Positions 16,165 to 25,397 of a DNA stretch of 64,000 nt are shown in pieces. The stretch lies in contig NZ_JACHLI010000010.1 in the NCBI RefSeq assembly GCF_014204515.1, positions 156,476-220,475 of the forward strand, written 5' to 3'. The position numbers and the translations under genes were made by a program. The first letter of the stretch is position 1, and the number at the start of each line of letters is the position of its first letter. The stretch comes from Pseudomonas nitroreducens. GTDB taxonomy: Bacteria > Pseudomonadota > Gammaproteobacteria > Pseudomonadales > Pseudomonadaceae. The notes under the pieces were generated by a model. It was not told the origin of the DNA and did no database searches. It saw only the letters and a list, made by a program, of their open reading frames with translations.

Positions 16165-16823
16165 GCTTTCTTCCTCGTGGCGATGCGCGCTTCGAGGCGG
16201 CGCAGGGCGAACGACAGCGGCAGGCTCAGGGCCAGGTAGAGCAAGGCCACCAGGCTGTAGACGGTCATGTTCTCGAAGGTCGAGGAAGCGATCAGCTGGC
16301 CGGCGCGGGTCATCTCGGCGACGGTGATGGTGGACACCAGCGAGGAGTCCTTGAGCATCATCACCAGGGTGTTGCCGTAGGGCGGCAGGGCGATGCGGAA
16401 GGCCTGCGGCAGCACCACCCGGCGCATGATCATCGGGCCGCGCATGCCGAAGGACTCGGCGGCCTCGATCTGCCCCTGCTGGATGGCCTGGATACCGGCG
16501 CGGAAGTTCTCCGCCTGGTACGCCGAGTAGGCGATGCCCAGGCCGATGATGCCGGCCTGCAGGGCGCTGAGCTGCACGCCGAAGTCCGGCAGCACGAAGT
16601 AGATGTAGAACAGCTGCACGATGATCGGCAGGCCGCGGATGATGTTCACCGCGGAGATGGCGAACAGCGCGACGGCGCGCACCTTCGACACCATCATCAG
16701 GGCGAAGGCCAGGCCGATGAGCGAGCTGAGCAGGAACGAGGCGACCGTGACCTGCACGGTGACCACCGCGCCATTCAGGAGAATGGGCAGGAAGTCCAGG
16801 GCATTCTGGAAAAACATGGGCAT
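16161..16823 (-). CDS. Amino-acid ABC transporter permease (HisM/GlnP type)
   Basis: A 220-residue inner-membrane permease with about five membrane segments. The EAA loop is AAESFGMRGPMIMRRVVLPQ, the site that docks the ATPase; RGLPIIVQLFYIYF is also typical of the HEQRO permease family. I chose the ATG at 16823 (MPMFFQNALDFLP), which gives the usual family length; the frame is open further upstream into the substrate-binding gene but those residues look spurious. Stop overlaps the ATPase start. Confidence 0.88.
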   Translation of the reverse strand: MPMFFQNALDFLPILLNGAVVTVQVTVASFLLSSLIGLAFALMMVSKVRAVALFAISAVNIIRGLPIIVQLFYIYFVLPDFGVQLSALQAGIIGLGIAYSAYQAENFRAGIQAIQQGQIEAAESFGMRGPMIMRRVVLPQAFRIALPPYGNTLVMMLKDSSLVSTITVAEMTRAGQLIASSTFENMTVYSLVALLYLALSLPLSFALRRLEARIATRKKA

Positions 16824-16926
16824 GTCCGTGGGCGTGATTCGGAGGCGGCCGTCGCCCTTCACCGGGCGCAGGGCTGCGGCGAAAGGCGCGGGTAAGGCTT
16901 GGGAAAAGGCGTAGCGAAGGCGGACG

Positions 16927-17685
16927 TCAGTCCAGGTGCCACTTGCCGATGATGCCGGCCAGGGTGCCGTCGGCCTTGATGCTGGCGATGCCCTTGTTGA
17001 CCTGGGCAAGCAGCTGCGGATCGCCCTGGCGCAGGATCAGGCAGACCTCGCCCTTGATCTGCGGCTGGTAGCTGTCCACCAGGCGGACCTTCTTCAGGCT
17101 GCCCTTGGCCATCTGGTAGGCGAGGATCGGGTGGTCGCCGAAGCCGGCCTTGATGCGGCCCAGGGCCAGGTCGCGGGTGAGGTCGGCGAGGGAGTCGTAG
17201 CCGCGCACTTCCTTGAAGATGCCGCGCTTGTTCAGCGCGTCGATGAAGATGGTGCCGACCTGGGCGCCGACGACCTCGCCCTTGAAGTCATCCATGCTGG
17301 TGTAGGCCTTGTCATCGTCGGCGCGCACCACCAGGCCTTCACCGTACTCGAACACCGGGTCGGAGTACTGCACCACCTTTTCGCGCTCGGGGGTGCGCAG
17401 CATGGCGGCGGAGATCAGGTCGATCTTCTTCGCGGTGAGCGAGGGAATCAGCGCGGCGAAGGTAGTCTGGGCGATCTCCACGTCGAAGCCGCCGGCCTTG
17501 GCCACGGCCTGGGCGGAGTCGACCATCATGCCCTGGATGCTGTTGGTCTTGATGTCGAGGAAGGTGAACGGCACGCCGGTGGCGGTGGCGCCGACCTTCA
17601 GGGTTTCGGCCTGGGCGGCCAGGGATGCCGCACAGCTGGCGACGAGCGCGAGAGCGCAGGAAAACACGCGGAGGCGAGGATGCAT
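16927..17685 (-). CDS. Periplasmic amino-acid-binding protein of the ABC importer
   Basis: A 252-residue substrate-binding protein of the SBP_bac_3 family, first gene of the operon that continues with permease, ATPase and FAD oxidase. Signal peptide MHPRLRVFSCALALVASCAA ending near AAQAE; mature domain starts LKVGATATGVPFTFLD, with SAAMLRTPEREKVVQYSDPV and AGFGDHPILAY contributing the ligand cleft. No lipobox is evident. The gene is divergent from the IclR regulator at 17870, which is the likely controller. Confidence 0.9.
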   Translation of the reverse strand: MHPRLRVFSCALALVASCAASLAAQAETLKVGATATGVPFTFLDIKTNSIQGMMVDSAQAVAKAGGFDVEIAQTTFAALIPSLTAKKIDLISAAMLRTPEREKVVQYSDPVFEYGEGLVVRADDDKAYTSMDDFKGEVVGAQVGTIFIDALNKRGIFKEVRGYDSLADLTRDLALGRIKAGFGDHPILAYQMAKGSLKKVRLVDSYQPQIKGEVCLILRQGDPQLLAQVNKGIASIKADGTLAGIIGKWHLD

Positions 17686-17774
17686 TGGTGAACTCCCATT
17701 TGACGCGGATTATTGTCTTTATGCGTTATGGATAGCCTCGTATCGGCAGGAGGCGTTGACCGCAATATAAATGA

Positions 17775-17818
17775 TTTACAAGAATCGTAAAGAGATTTAT
17801 AAATATCGCATATCGATA
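17775..17818. promoter_or_regulatory. AT-rich divergent control region with dyads (candidate IclR operator)
   Basis: In the 184-bp gap between the binding-protein gene and the IclR gene there is an AT-rich island with a dyad TTTAC-N7-GTAAA (17775-17791) and a palindrome TATCGATA (17811-17818). IclR-family operators are short palindromes of about this size. Assignment is by position only. Confidence 0.35.
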
Positions 17819-17869
17819 CTTAAAGCCTGAATCAGCCTGATTCTGCTCAAGGACGCCCAAGGACAAGAA

Positions 17870-18646
17870 ATGAGCGACAACGACAACAGCCTGTTCAATC
17901 AGTCGCTGGAAAAGGGCCTGGCCGTGCTGCGCGCCTTCAACGCGCGCAACCGCACCATGAACCTGGCCGAAGTGGCCGAGTCTGCCGAGATCACCAAGAG
18001 CTCGGCGCAGCGGATGATCCATACCCTCGAAGCGCTGGGGTATGTCAGCAAGCACCCGCAGACCAAGCGCTTCCAGCTGACCCCGCAGGTCATGGAGATC
18101 GGCTACAACTACCTCGCCGCCGACACCCTGGTGGACGTCGCCAACCCCTTCCTCGCCGAGCTGGCGCAGACCACCGGCGAGACCACCAACCTCACCGAGC
18201 CGGTGCGCACCGACATGCTCTACGTGGCGCGCTTCGTCGGGCCGAAGTTCATCCCCATCCACCTGCCTATCGGCAGCCGCATCCCCATGTACTGCACCGC
18301 CTCGGGCCGCGCCTACCTCAGTGCGCTGAGCGATGACGAGGTGCTGGAACTGCTGCAGGGTAGCGACCTGAACAGCCACACCCAGTACACCCGCACCTCG
18401 CTGGAGGAAATCCTCGCGGAGATCGCCGAGATCCGCCGCAAGGGCTTTGCGATCAACAGCGAGGAGCTGTTCCTCGGCGACATGGCGGTGGCCGCGCCGG
18501 TGCGCAACAGCCAGGGCCGCCCGGTGGCCTCGGTGCACGTGGTGGCGCCCACCAGCCGCTGGAGCCGCGAGGATGCCGAACGGCGCCTGGCGCCGGCGGC
18601 CATCGAGTGCGCGCGGGCGATCAGCACCTCGATCCGCACGCTGTGA
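17870..18646 (+). CDS. IclR-family transcriptional regulator
   Basis: A 258-residue regulator with an N-terminal winged helix-turn-helix (about residues 8-70; NLAEVAESAEITKSSAQRMI is the recognition region) and a C-terminal IclR effector domain (about 85-255) with TSIRTL at the end. It is transcribed away from the amino-acid ABC/oxidase operon and the shared 184-bp gap has dyads, so it probably controls that operon in response to the imported compound. Confidence 0.9.
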   Translation: MSDNDNSLFNQSLEKGLAVLRAFNARNRTMNLAEVAESAEITKSSAQRMIHTLEALGYVSKHPQTKRFQLTPQVMEIGYNYLAADTLVDVANPFLAELAQTTGETTNLTEPVRTDMLYVARFVGPKFIPIHLPIGSRIPMYCTASGRAYLSALSDDEVLELLQGSDLNSHTQYTRTSLEEILAEIAEIRRKGFAINSEELFLGDMAVAAPVRNSQGRPVASVHVVAPTSRWSREDAERRLAPAAIECARAISTSIRTL

Positions 18647-18659
18647 CGCCAGCGCGCAT

Positions 18660-19040
18660 TCAGCCTGCTGTCGGTAACCGCCCCAGTTCGCAGGACCCGT
18701 GTGCGTCCTGCAGGCTGCTCTCGAAGGCCTCCAGCTCGCGGTAATTGCGCTGCAGTTCGCGAATGCTGCTGCGCAGCTCGCGCTTCTTGGCGGCGATGGC
18801 CTGGCGTACCCGATCCCAGGGCGCCAGGCCGTCATCGCGCTGCAGCAGCTCCTGCATCTCGCGGAGCTTGAAGCCCAGTTGCTGGGCGCACTTGATCACC
18901 ACCAGCAGCTCGACCGTCTCGCGGCCATAGACTCGGTACTTGCCCTCCCGGCGCGGCGGCGGCAACAGCCCGATCGCCTCGTAATGGCGGATGCCCTTGA
19001 CCGTTACGCCGGATAGCTCGGCGACCTTCCCGATGTACAT
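18660..19040 (-). CDS. MerR-family regulator
   Basis: A 126-residue regulator. The N-terminal MerR DNA-binding domain reads MYIGKVAELSGVTVKGIRHY, then EAIGLLPPPRREGKYRVYG; a dimerisation helix follows (about 80-115). It lacks the C-terminal cysteine pattern of metal sensors (only a single late Cys in GSCELG), so the signal is probably organic or redox. The ATG at 19040, 8 nt after AAGGAG, was preferred to a GTG two codons earlier. It lies 72 bp downstream of the quinone reductase gene, whose promoter has a MerR-type 19-bp spacer. Confidence 0.85.
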   Translation of the reverse strand: MYIGKVAELSGVTVKGIRHYEAIGLLPPPRREGKYRVYGRETVELLVVIKCAQQLGFKLREMQELLQRDDGLAPWDRVRQAIAAKKRELRSSIRELQRNYRELEAFESSLQDAHGSCELGRLPTAG

Positions 19041-19112
19041 GTGCACCGCTCCTTCCCTGTGTCGGGCAATCGGCCAAGGATGGGCAGGTCGCCCGTGCAA
19101 AGACAAGCCCGT

Positions 19113-19691
19113 TCAACCCGCTGCCAGCGCCTCGACCTTGCCGAGCCAGCGCTCACGGCGCTGCGCCGAAGCATTCAGCAATGGCCCGTAGACCTGCGTC
19201 TGCAATGACCGGATGCCGCAGAAGGCCAGGGTGGTCCGGCGCATCTGGTGCAATGCCGGCATGCGCTGGAACCAGCGGTAGTACCAGGGCGGCGTGTCCA
19301 TCGTCACCAGCAGGTGCGCGGTACGTCCTTTCAGCAACTTCTCCGGGAAGGGTGAGCCCTTGCGGTAGCGAAAGGCGAAGCCGGGCAACAGCACGCGATC
19401 GAGGAAGCCCTTGAGCAGCGCCGGCACCCCGCCCCACCAGACCGGAAACACGAACACCAGGTGCTGCGCCCAGCGGATGTGTTCCTGCGCCGCCAGCAGG
19501 TCGGGCTCCAGCGGCTGGACACCGGCATAGCCACGGTGCAGCAGTGGGTCGAACGCCAGCTCGCCCAGGCGCAGCAACTGCACCTCATGCCCGGCAGCGC
19601 TCGCCGCCTGCCGGTATCGCTCGGCCAGCGCGCCACAGAAGCTGTCGCCCGCCGGATGCCCCAGGATCAGTAGAACCTTCTTGCCTCGCAT
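19113..19691 (-). CDS. NAD(P)H-quinone oxidoreductase (flavodoxin-like fold)
   Basis: A 192-residue flavodoxin-fold reductase of the NQO/KefF-type family (two-electron quinone reduction, cytoplasmic FAD or FMN). Seen: an N-terminal KKVLLILGHPAGDSFCGALA strand-loop that binds the flavin phosphate, and FVFPVWWGGVPALLKGFLDR, a family hallmark. Start ATG at 19691 follows GAGG in the right place; the frame is open upstream through the promoter. It is followed by the MerR gene and preceded by a MerR-type promoter, suggesting induction by electrophiles or quinones. Confidence 0.87.
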   Translation of the reverse strand: MRGKKVLLILGHPAGDSFCGALAERYRQAASAAGHEVQLLRLGELAFDPLLHRGYAGVQPLEPDLLAAQEHIRWAQHLVFVFPVWWGGVPALLKGFLDRVLLPGFAFRYRKGSPFPEKLLKGRTAHLLVTMDTPPWYYRWFQRMPALHQMRRTTLAFCGIRSLQTQVYGPLLNASAQRRERWLGKVEALAAG

Positions 19692-19722
19692 CGTTGCCTC
19701 ATTCGGGTTGCCAAGGCCTCGC

Positions 19723-19754
19723 AGGCTAAACCCTCCCCCTGGCGGGAGAGTCAA
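19723..19754 (-). promoter_or_regulatory. MerR-type promoter with 19-bp spacer and central dyad
   Basis: On the minus strand, TTGACT (19749-19754) is the -35 and TTAGCC (19724-19729) the -10, separated by 19 bp rather than 17. The spacer holds the dyad CTCCC-N6-GGGAG (19733-19748). A long spacer with a central dyad is the hallmark of promoters activated by MerR proteins through DNA untwisting. It lies 32 bp upstream of the quinone reductase start. Confidence 0.7.
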
Positions 19755-19867
19755 GCCTGCGCCCGTCATCGGAAATTCAGCGACGCCGCGTATCATCGAC
19801 CTCCGAAAAAACGCCTCGGCAGCTTACAATCGTGCCCTTTCACCGAATTTGCAGTACGGTCCGTTCT

Positions 19868-21037
19868 ATGGCGCTCGATCCACCCACCATGTTGACCATC
19901 TCGGTCGCCCTCGCCGCGGCCGCGGCGCTGTACCTGGCCGTCGAGTGGCGCAGCGTGCGCGAACGCTCGCTGCTGTTCTGGAGCGCGGGCTTCGCCACCA
20001 TCACCGTCGGTTGCGTGCTCTCGCTGCTGCGCATGAGCGGCTACCTGCTGGTCGGCATCTGGTTCGCCAACGGCCTGCTGGTGCTGGCCCACTGGTTCTT
20101 CCTCACCGGCGTCGCGCGCTTCACCGAAGCGCGGCTGTCGCGGCTCTGGCTGCTGATTCCGCTGTTCTGGGCCTCCCTGCTGCTGTTGCCCGACGACAGC
20201 CCGTCGTGGTCCAAGCTGATGCTGCTGGCCAACTCCTGGCTGGTCGCCCTGCTCTCCCTGCGCGCCAGCTACCTGCTGCGGCCCCATGGCAAGTCCCTGA
20301 GCGTCGGCGCGGTGCAGCTGCGCTACGTGCTGCTGGTGCACGGCGCCTTCTACCTGGCCAAGGGCATGACGGTGATCATCCCCGGCACGCTGATCGACCT
20401 GGCGGCCTTCCGCGGCGAGATCATCCAGATTTCCCTGGTCGAGGGCGCCATGGCGATCATGCTGATCGCCCTGTCGATGACCGGCACCGAGCGCTATCGC
20501 CGCGAGAAGCGCATGGCCCGCCTGGCCGCGCGCGACCCGCTGACCTCGCTGTACAACCGCCGCGCCCTGGAAGTCCGCGCACCGCGCCTGTTCGAGGACA
20601 TCGCCGTGGGCCGGCCGGGCGCCCTGCTGCTGATCGACATCGACAACTTCAAGCTGGTCAACGACCTGCACGGGCACACCGCCGGCGACCGCCTGCTGGT
20701 GGCGCTCAGCGAGATGATCCGCGCCCAGCTGCCCGAGCGCGCCCTGGCGGCGCGCCTGGGTGGCGACGAATTCGTCATCCTGCTGGTCAATGTCGACGCC
20801 GAAGCGGTGCTGGCCCTCAGCGGCAAGCTGCGCGAACAGTTCCAGGGCCTCGCCGCACAGGACTTCGCCACGCCCCAGGCAGTCACCCTGAGCATCGGCG
20901 CCAGCCTGTTCGACCAGGCTCCGGCGAGCCTCGCCGCGCTCATCGAACAGGGCGACGCGGCGCTCTACCAGTCCAAGCGCGGCGGCCGCGACAGCATCCG
21001 CCTGATGGACCGCACCCAGGTCAGCAGCGCGCTCTGA
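19868..21037 (+). CDS. Membrane-anchored diguanylate cyclase (GGDEF)
   Basis: A 389-residue protein with about six N-terminal membrane helices (residues 8-205) and a C-terminal GGDEF domain (about 225-385) making cyclic di-GMP from GTP. The active-site loop is the canonical GGDEF in ARLGGDEFVILL; metal and substrate residues sit in LLIDIDNFKLVND. The inhibitory I-site RxxD expected five residues before GGDEF is absent (the equivalent positions read P..A), so product inhibition may be lost. Start is uncertain: GTG 19832, ATG 19868 and ATG 19889 are all in frame with weak ribosome sites; 19868 was chosen. Confidence 0.88.
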   Translation: MALDPPTMLTISVALAAAAALYLAVEWRSVRERSLLFWSAGFATITVGCVLSLLRMSGYLLVGIWFANGLLVLAHWFFLTGVARFTEARLSRLWLLIPLFWASLLLLPDDSPSWSKLMLLANSWLVALLSLRASYLLRPHGKSLSVGAVQLRYVLLVHGAFYLAKGMTVIIPGTLIDLAAFRGEIIQISLVEGAMAIMLIALSMTGTERYRREKRMARLAARDPLTSLYNRRALEVRAPRLFEDIAVGRPGALLLIDIDNFKLVNDLHGHTAGDRLLVALSEMIRAQLPERALAARLGGDEFVILLVNVDAEAVLALSGKLREQFQGLAAQDFATPQAVTLSIGASLFDQAPASLAALIEQGDAALYQSKRGGRDSIRLMDRTQVSSAL

Positions 21038-21052
21038 TGCCTGAACCGCGCC

Positions 21053-21937
21053 TCAGCGCCGCGGCCGCACCGAATACAGCCCCGCCAGCAGGATCAGCAG
21101 CGCGCCGCTGATGGTCCAGGCGGTCGGCGCCTCGCCGAAGACGATCAGCCCGATCAGCGTGGCGAACGCCAGCAGCGAGTAGTTGAACGGCTGCAGCGTC
21201 GAGGCCTGGGCGTACTTCAGCGCCTGGATCAGCAGCAGCTGGGCGATCACCCCGGACACCGCGACGATGGACATCAGCAGCGCCTCGTGGGGCGTCGGCG
21301 TGACCCAGGCGGGAATCCCCGCCGAGGTGGCCGCCACAGCGCCGACCACGGCCATGTACAGCGTGGTGGTGGCGAAGGAATCGGTCTGGCTGATGCGCCG
21401 CGAGAGGATGTTGAAGAAGGCGAAGGTCAGCGCCGCCGCCAGCGGGATCAGCGCCGCGGGCTCGAACACGCCCATGCCGGGGCGCAGGATCAGCAACGTA
21501 CCGCCGAAGCCCACCGCCGCCGCCAGCCATTGCCGGGCGACCATCCGCTCGCCGAGGAAGATCCGCGCCAGGCCCAGGGTCATCAGCGGGAAGACCGCGT
21601 AGAGCGCGTGGGTTTCCGCCAGCCCGAGGTAGCGCAGGGCCAGGCCGAAGATGGCGATCTCGCCGACGCCCAGCAGCGAGCGAACCACCTGCTGCCAGGG
21701 GCTGGCGCTGCGGCTGGCGGCGCGCACGCCACCCTGGGCGCGGCAGACGATCAGGGCGAACAGCACGAACACCCAGTAGCGCACCATCACCAGCTCGGCC
21801 ACCGGCAGGTGGCGGACCAGCACCTTGGTGATGCCGTCCTGGCAGGCGAAAATCAGCATCGACAGCAGGCACAGGGCGATGCCCAGGCGCGGGTTGCTGG
21901 TGTCGGCCAGAACGCTGGCCGTGGTCTTGCTGGTCAT
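21053..21937 (-). CDS. EamA/DMT-family membrane transporter
   Basis: A 294-residue protein with ten hydrophobic helices in two EamA repeats (about 17-140 and 155-285), typical of drug/metabolite exporters. GEIAIFGLALRYLGLAETHA and ALKYAQASTLQPFNYSLLAF are the conserved fifth-helix segments of each half. It converges with the diguanylate cyclase (16 bp between stop codons) and is divergent from the LysR gene at 22128, which may regulate it. Substrate unknown. Confidence 0.88.
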   Translation of the reverse strand: MTSKTTASVLADTSNPRLGIALCLLSMLIFACQDGITKVLVRHLPVAELVMVRYWVFVLFALIVCRAQGGVRAASRSASPWQQVVRSLLGVGEIAIFGLALRYLGLAETHALYAVFPLMTLGLARIFLGERMVARQWLAAAVGFGGTLLILRPGMGVFEPAALIPLAAALTFAFFNILSRRISQTDSFATTTLYMAVVGAVAATSAGIPAWVTPTPHEALLMSIVAVSGVIAQLLLIQALKYAQASTLQPFNYSLLAFATLIGLIVFGEAPTAWTISGALLILLAGLYSVRPRR

Positions 21938-22127
21938 GGGGAAGGCTCGTGGGCAGTGGCGACCCCGCTGCGGGCGCCTTCAGCGCTTGTGCCGGAGCGG
22001 CCGGGGCGCGGTCAAGCGACAAGGCGCTAGCGAGCACGCCGATGTCGCCCGCAAGCCCGCCGCCCTTCATTCCCGCGCCGCTTCCCACTACAGTCTGGCA
22101 ACCGCCCTCCGGCCCACACGGTGAACA

Positions 22128-23039
22128 ATGGACAGGTTTCAGGAAATGACAGTGCTGCTGGCGGTGGCCGAATCCGGCAGCTTCGCCTCTGGCGCCCGCC
22201 AGCTGGGCCTGTCGCCGCCCAGCGTGACCCGCGCCATCGCCGCCCTGGAGCAGCGCCTGGGCACCCTGCTGCTGGCCCGCAGCACCCGCAGCGTGCGCCT
22301 GACCGAAGCCGGCCAGCGCTACGTCGAGGACTGCCGGCGCATTCTCCAGGAGCTGGAAGAAGCCGAGGAGCTGGCCTCCGGCAGCGCCCTGCGCCCACGC
22401 GGCAACCTGACAGTCACCGCCCCGGTGCTGTTCGGCGAGCTGTACCTGGTGCCGCTGATCGCCAGCTACCTCGAGGCCCAGCCGGATGTCAGGGTCAACG
22501 CGCTGCTGGTGGACCGCGTGGTGAACCTGCTCGACGAGGGCATCGATGTCGCCGTGCGCATCGGCCAGTTGCCCGAAGGCAGCCTGACCGCGCTGCAGGT
22601 CGGCGAGATTCGTCCGGTGGTCTGCGCGTCCCCGGCCTTCCTCGACCGCCATGGTCGCCCAGAGCATCCCGATGATCTGCTCGATGCACCGGTGGTGATG
22701 GCCGCCACCAGCACCCTGCTCACCGACTGGCAGTTCGTCACCGCCGACGGGCCGCTGACCCTGCGCCCGCCATCGCGCTTCACGGTCAGCTCGAACAATG
22801 CGGCGCTCCACGCCGCGCGCCTGGGTGGCGGCTACACCCGCGTGCTCTCCTATCAGGCCGCCGACGCCGTGGCACGGGGCGAACTGGAAATCGTCCTCGA
22901 CGCCTTCGCCACCCCGGCGCTCCCCATCCACCTGCTGTACCAGGACAACCCGCGCCTGCCGGCCAAGGTCAGCAGCTTCGTCGCGCATTGCGCCGAGCGC
23001 CTGCGCCAGGACCCGGCGCTGCAGGCCGGCCCGGCATGA
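22128..23039 (+). CDS. LysR-family regulator, first of an overlapping pair
   Basis: A 303-residue LysR-type regulator: winged helix-turn-helix in residues 1-60 (SGARQLGLSPPSVTRAIAAL), linker helix to about 88, and a periplasmic-binding-like effector domain to 300 (RVNALLVDRVVNLLDEGIDV). It resembles the PA-rich subgroup that controls exporters and aromatic metabolism. The final ATGA at 23036-23039 overlaps the start of a second LysR gene. It is divergent from the EamA transporter. Confidence 0.92.
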   Translation: MDRFQEMTVLLAVAESGSFASGARQLGLSPPSVTRAIAALEQRLGTLLLARSTRSVRLTEAGQRYVEDCRRILQELEEAEELASGSALRPRGNLTVTAPVLFGELYLVPLIASYLEAQPDVRVNALLVDRVVNLLDEGIDVAVRIGQLPEGSLTALQVGEIRPVVCASPAFLDRHGRPEHPDDLLDAPVVMAATSTLLTDWQFVTADGPLTLRPPSRFTVSSNNAALHAARLGGGYTRVLSYQAADAVARGELEIVLDAFATPALPIHLLYQDNPRLPAKVSSFVAHCAERLRQDPALQAGPA

Positions 23040-23938
23040 GCCGGTATCGGCAGATGCAGGTGTTCGACGCCGTGGTGCAGGGCGGCAGCCTGGCGGCGGG
23101 CGCACGCCAGCTGGGGTTGTCCACGGCCACGGTGATGCGCAGCGTCGCGGCCCTGGAAGCCCGCCTGCACTGCCAACTGCTGCGCCGCGGGCCACGCGGA
23201 ATCGAGCTGAGCACCCGCGGCGAGGCGTTCGCCGCCAGTTGCCGGAATATCCTGCGCGCGGTCGACGCGGCGCAAGGCTCTGCCGAGGACCTTCACGCCC
23301 ATCCCGCCGGCCTGTTGCAGGTCAGTCTGCCGCTGTCGCTGGCCGACCTGGTCTTCGCCCCCATCGCCCTGGACTACCTCGCCGCGTTCCCCGACGTCAG
23401 CCTGCTCGGCCGCACCCGCGAAGACCTGCCGCGCCTGCTGGAAGACGGCATCGACATCGCCCTGGTGATCGGCACGCTGCCCGACTCCTCCGGTTTCGCC
23501 CTGCCGGTGGGCACGGTTCGCCCAGTGGTCTGCGCCGCACCGCAATACCTCGCGCGCCAGGGCACGCCGCAGGCGCCGGAAGAGCTGAAGATGCACAGCA
23601 TCATCGTCGCCGGCAGCCTGGGTGCGCTCAGCGAATGGCGCTTCCGCCAGCAGGACGCCGCCCGCGCGGTGCGCCTCGCCCCGCGCCTGGCGTGCAGCAC
23701 TGCCAACGCCGCGATCGGCGCGGCCCTCCAGGGCCTCGGGCTGACCCGCTGCCTGAGCCACGAAGTGCACCGCGAACTCAGTGCCGGCCAGTTGCAGGTG
23801 GTCCTCGACGACTACGCCGCCCCCGGCGTGCCGGTGCACCTGATCTACCGCGAAGGACGCCGCGCCAGCGCGCGGGTGCGCTCCTTCCTCGACTTCGTGG
23901 TACCACGCCTGCGCGCCCATCCGGCGTTGCGCGGCTGA
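23036..23938 (+). CDS. LysR-family regulator, second of an overlapping pair
   Basis: A 300-residue LysR-type regulator whose ATG overlaps the stop of the first by four bases. The helix-turn-helix is GARQLGLSTATVMRSVAALE and the effector domain begins near residue 90 (GLLQVSLPLSLADLVFAPIA). It is clearly homologous to its neighbour (both carry RxVVCAxPxxL and the DGIDIAxxIGxLP region), so the pair arose by tandem duplication with later divergence. Overlap makes co-translation and perhaps heterodimers possible. Confidence 0.92.
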   Translation: MSRYRQMQVFDAVVQGGSLAAGARQLGLSTATVMRSVAALEARLHCQLLRRGPRGIELSTRGEAFAASCRNILRAVDAAQGSAEDLHAHPAGLLQVSLPLSLADLVFAPIALDYLAAFPDVSLLGRTREDLPRLLEDGIDIALVIGTLPDSSGFALPVGTVRPVVCAAPQYLARQGTPQAPEELKMHSIIVAGSLGALSEWRFRQQDAARAVRLAPRLACSTANAAIGAALQGLGLTRCLSHEVHRELSAGQLQVVLDDYAAPGVPVHLIYREGRRASARVRSFLDFVVPRLRAHPALRG

Positions 23939-24718
<780 letters not shown>

Positions 24719-25342
24719 ATGGCCCACGCCCTCAAGCTCTATCACTTCCCCCTGTCCGGCCACGCGCACCGCGCCGAGCTGATGCTCTCGCTGCTGCAGT
24801 TGCCCGCCGAACTGATCTTCGTCGACCTGGCCAAGGGCGCGCACAAGCACCCGGACTTCCTCGCCCTGAACAGCTTCGGCCAGGTGCCGGTGCTGGATGA
24901 CGACGGCGTGATCGTCAGCGACTCCAACGCCATCCTCGTCTACCTGGCGAAGAAGTACGGCAATGGCCGCTGGCTGCCGGAAGACCCGCAAGGCGCCGCC
25001 CGCGTGCAGCGCTGGCTGTCGGTCGCCGCCGGGCAGGTTGCCTTCGGCCCCGCCGCCGCGCGGCTGATCACCGTGTTCGGCGCCAAGTTCAATGCCGAGG
25101 AAGTCGCCACCCGCGCCCATGCGCTGTTCCAGGTGATGGAAGGCGAGCTGGCGAACAAGCCGTTCCTGACCGGTGACCAGGCCAGCATCGCCGACGTGGC
25201 CAACTACTCCTACATTTCCCATGCGCCGGAGGGCAACGTCTCCCTGCAGGACTACCCGAACCTGCGCGCCTGGCTGGCCCGCGTCGAAGCCCTGCCCGGT
25301 TTCGTACCGATGCCGCGTACCGCCATCGGCCTGCAAGCCTGA
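24719..25342 (+). CDS. Glutathione S-transferase
   Basis: A 207-residue cytosolic GST. The N-terminal thioredoxin-like domain (1-80) begins LKLYHFPLSGHAHRAELML and contains the cis-proline in FGQVPVLDDDG and the glutathione-contacting SDSNAILVYLAKKYG; the all-helical C-terminal domain follows (FLTGDQASIADVANYSYISH). Serine at the start of helix 1 (LSGH) is the probable catalytic residue. The ATG at 24719 follows CGGAGTCACC. It is 55 bp upstream of the reductase-ferredoxin fusion gene and probably in the same operon. Confidence 0.92.
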   Translation: MAHALKLYHFPLSGHAHRAELMLSLLQLPAELIFVDLAKGAHKHPDFLALNSFGQVPVLDDDGVIVSDSNAILVYLAKKYGNGRWLPEDPQGAARVQRWLSVAAGQVAFGPAAARLITVFGAKFNAEEVATRAHALFQVMEGELANKPFLTGDQASIADVANYSYISHAPEGNVSLQDYPNLRAWLARVEALPGFVPMPRTAIGLQA

Positions 25343-25397
25343 TGCAACCCGCGCTGCCGGGGCGACCCGGCAGCCACTTCGTCGCGAGGTGAGCGCC

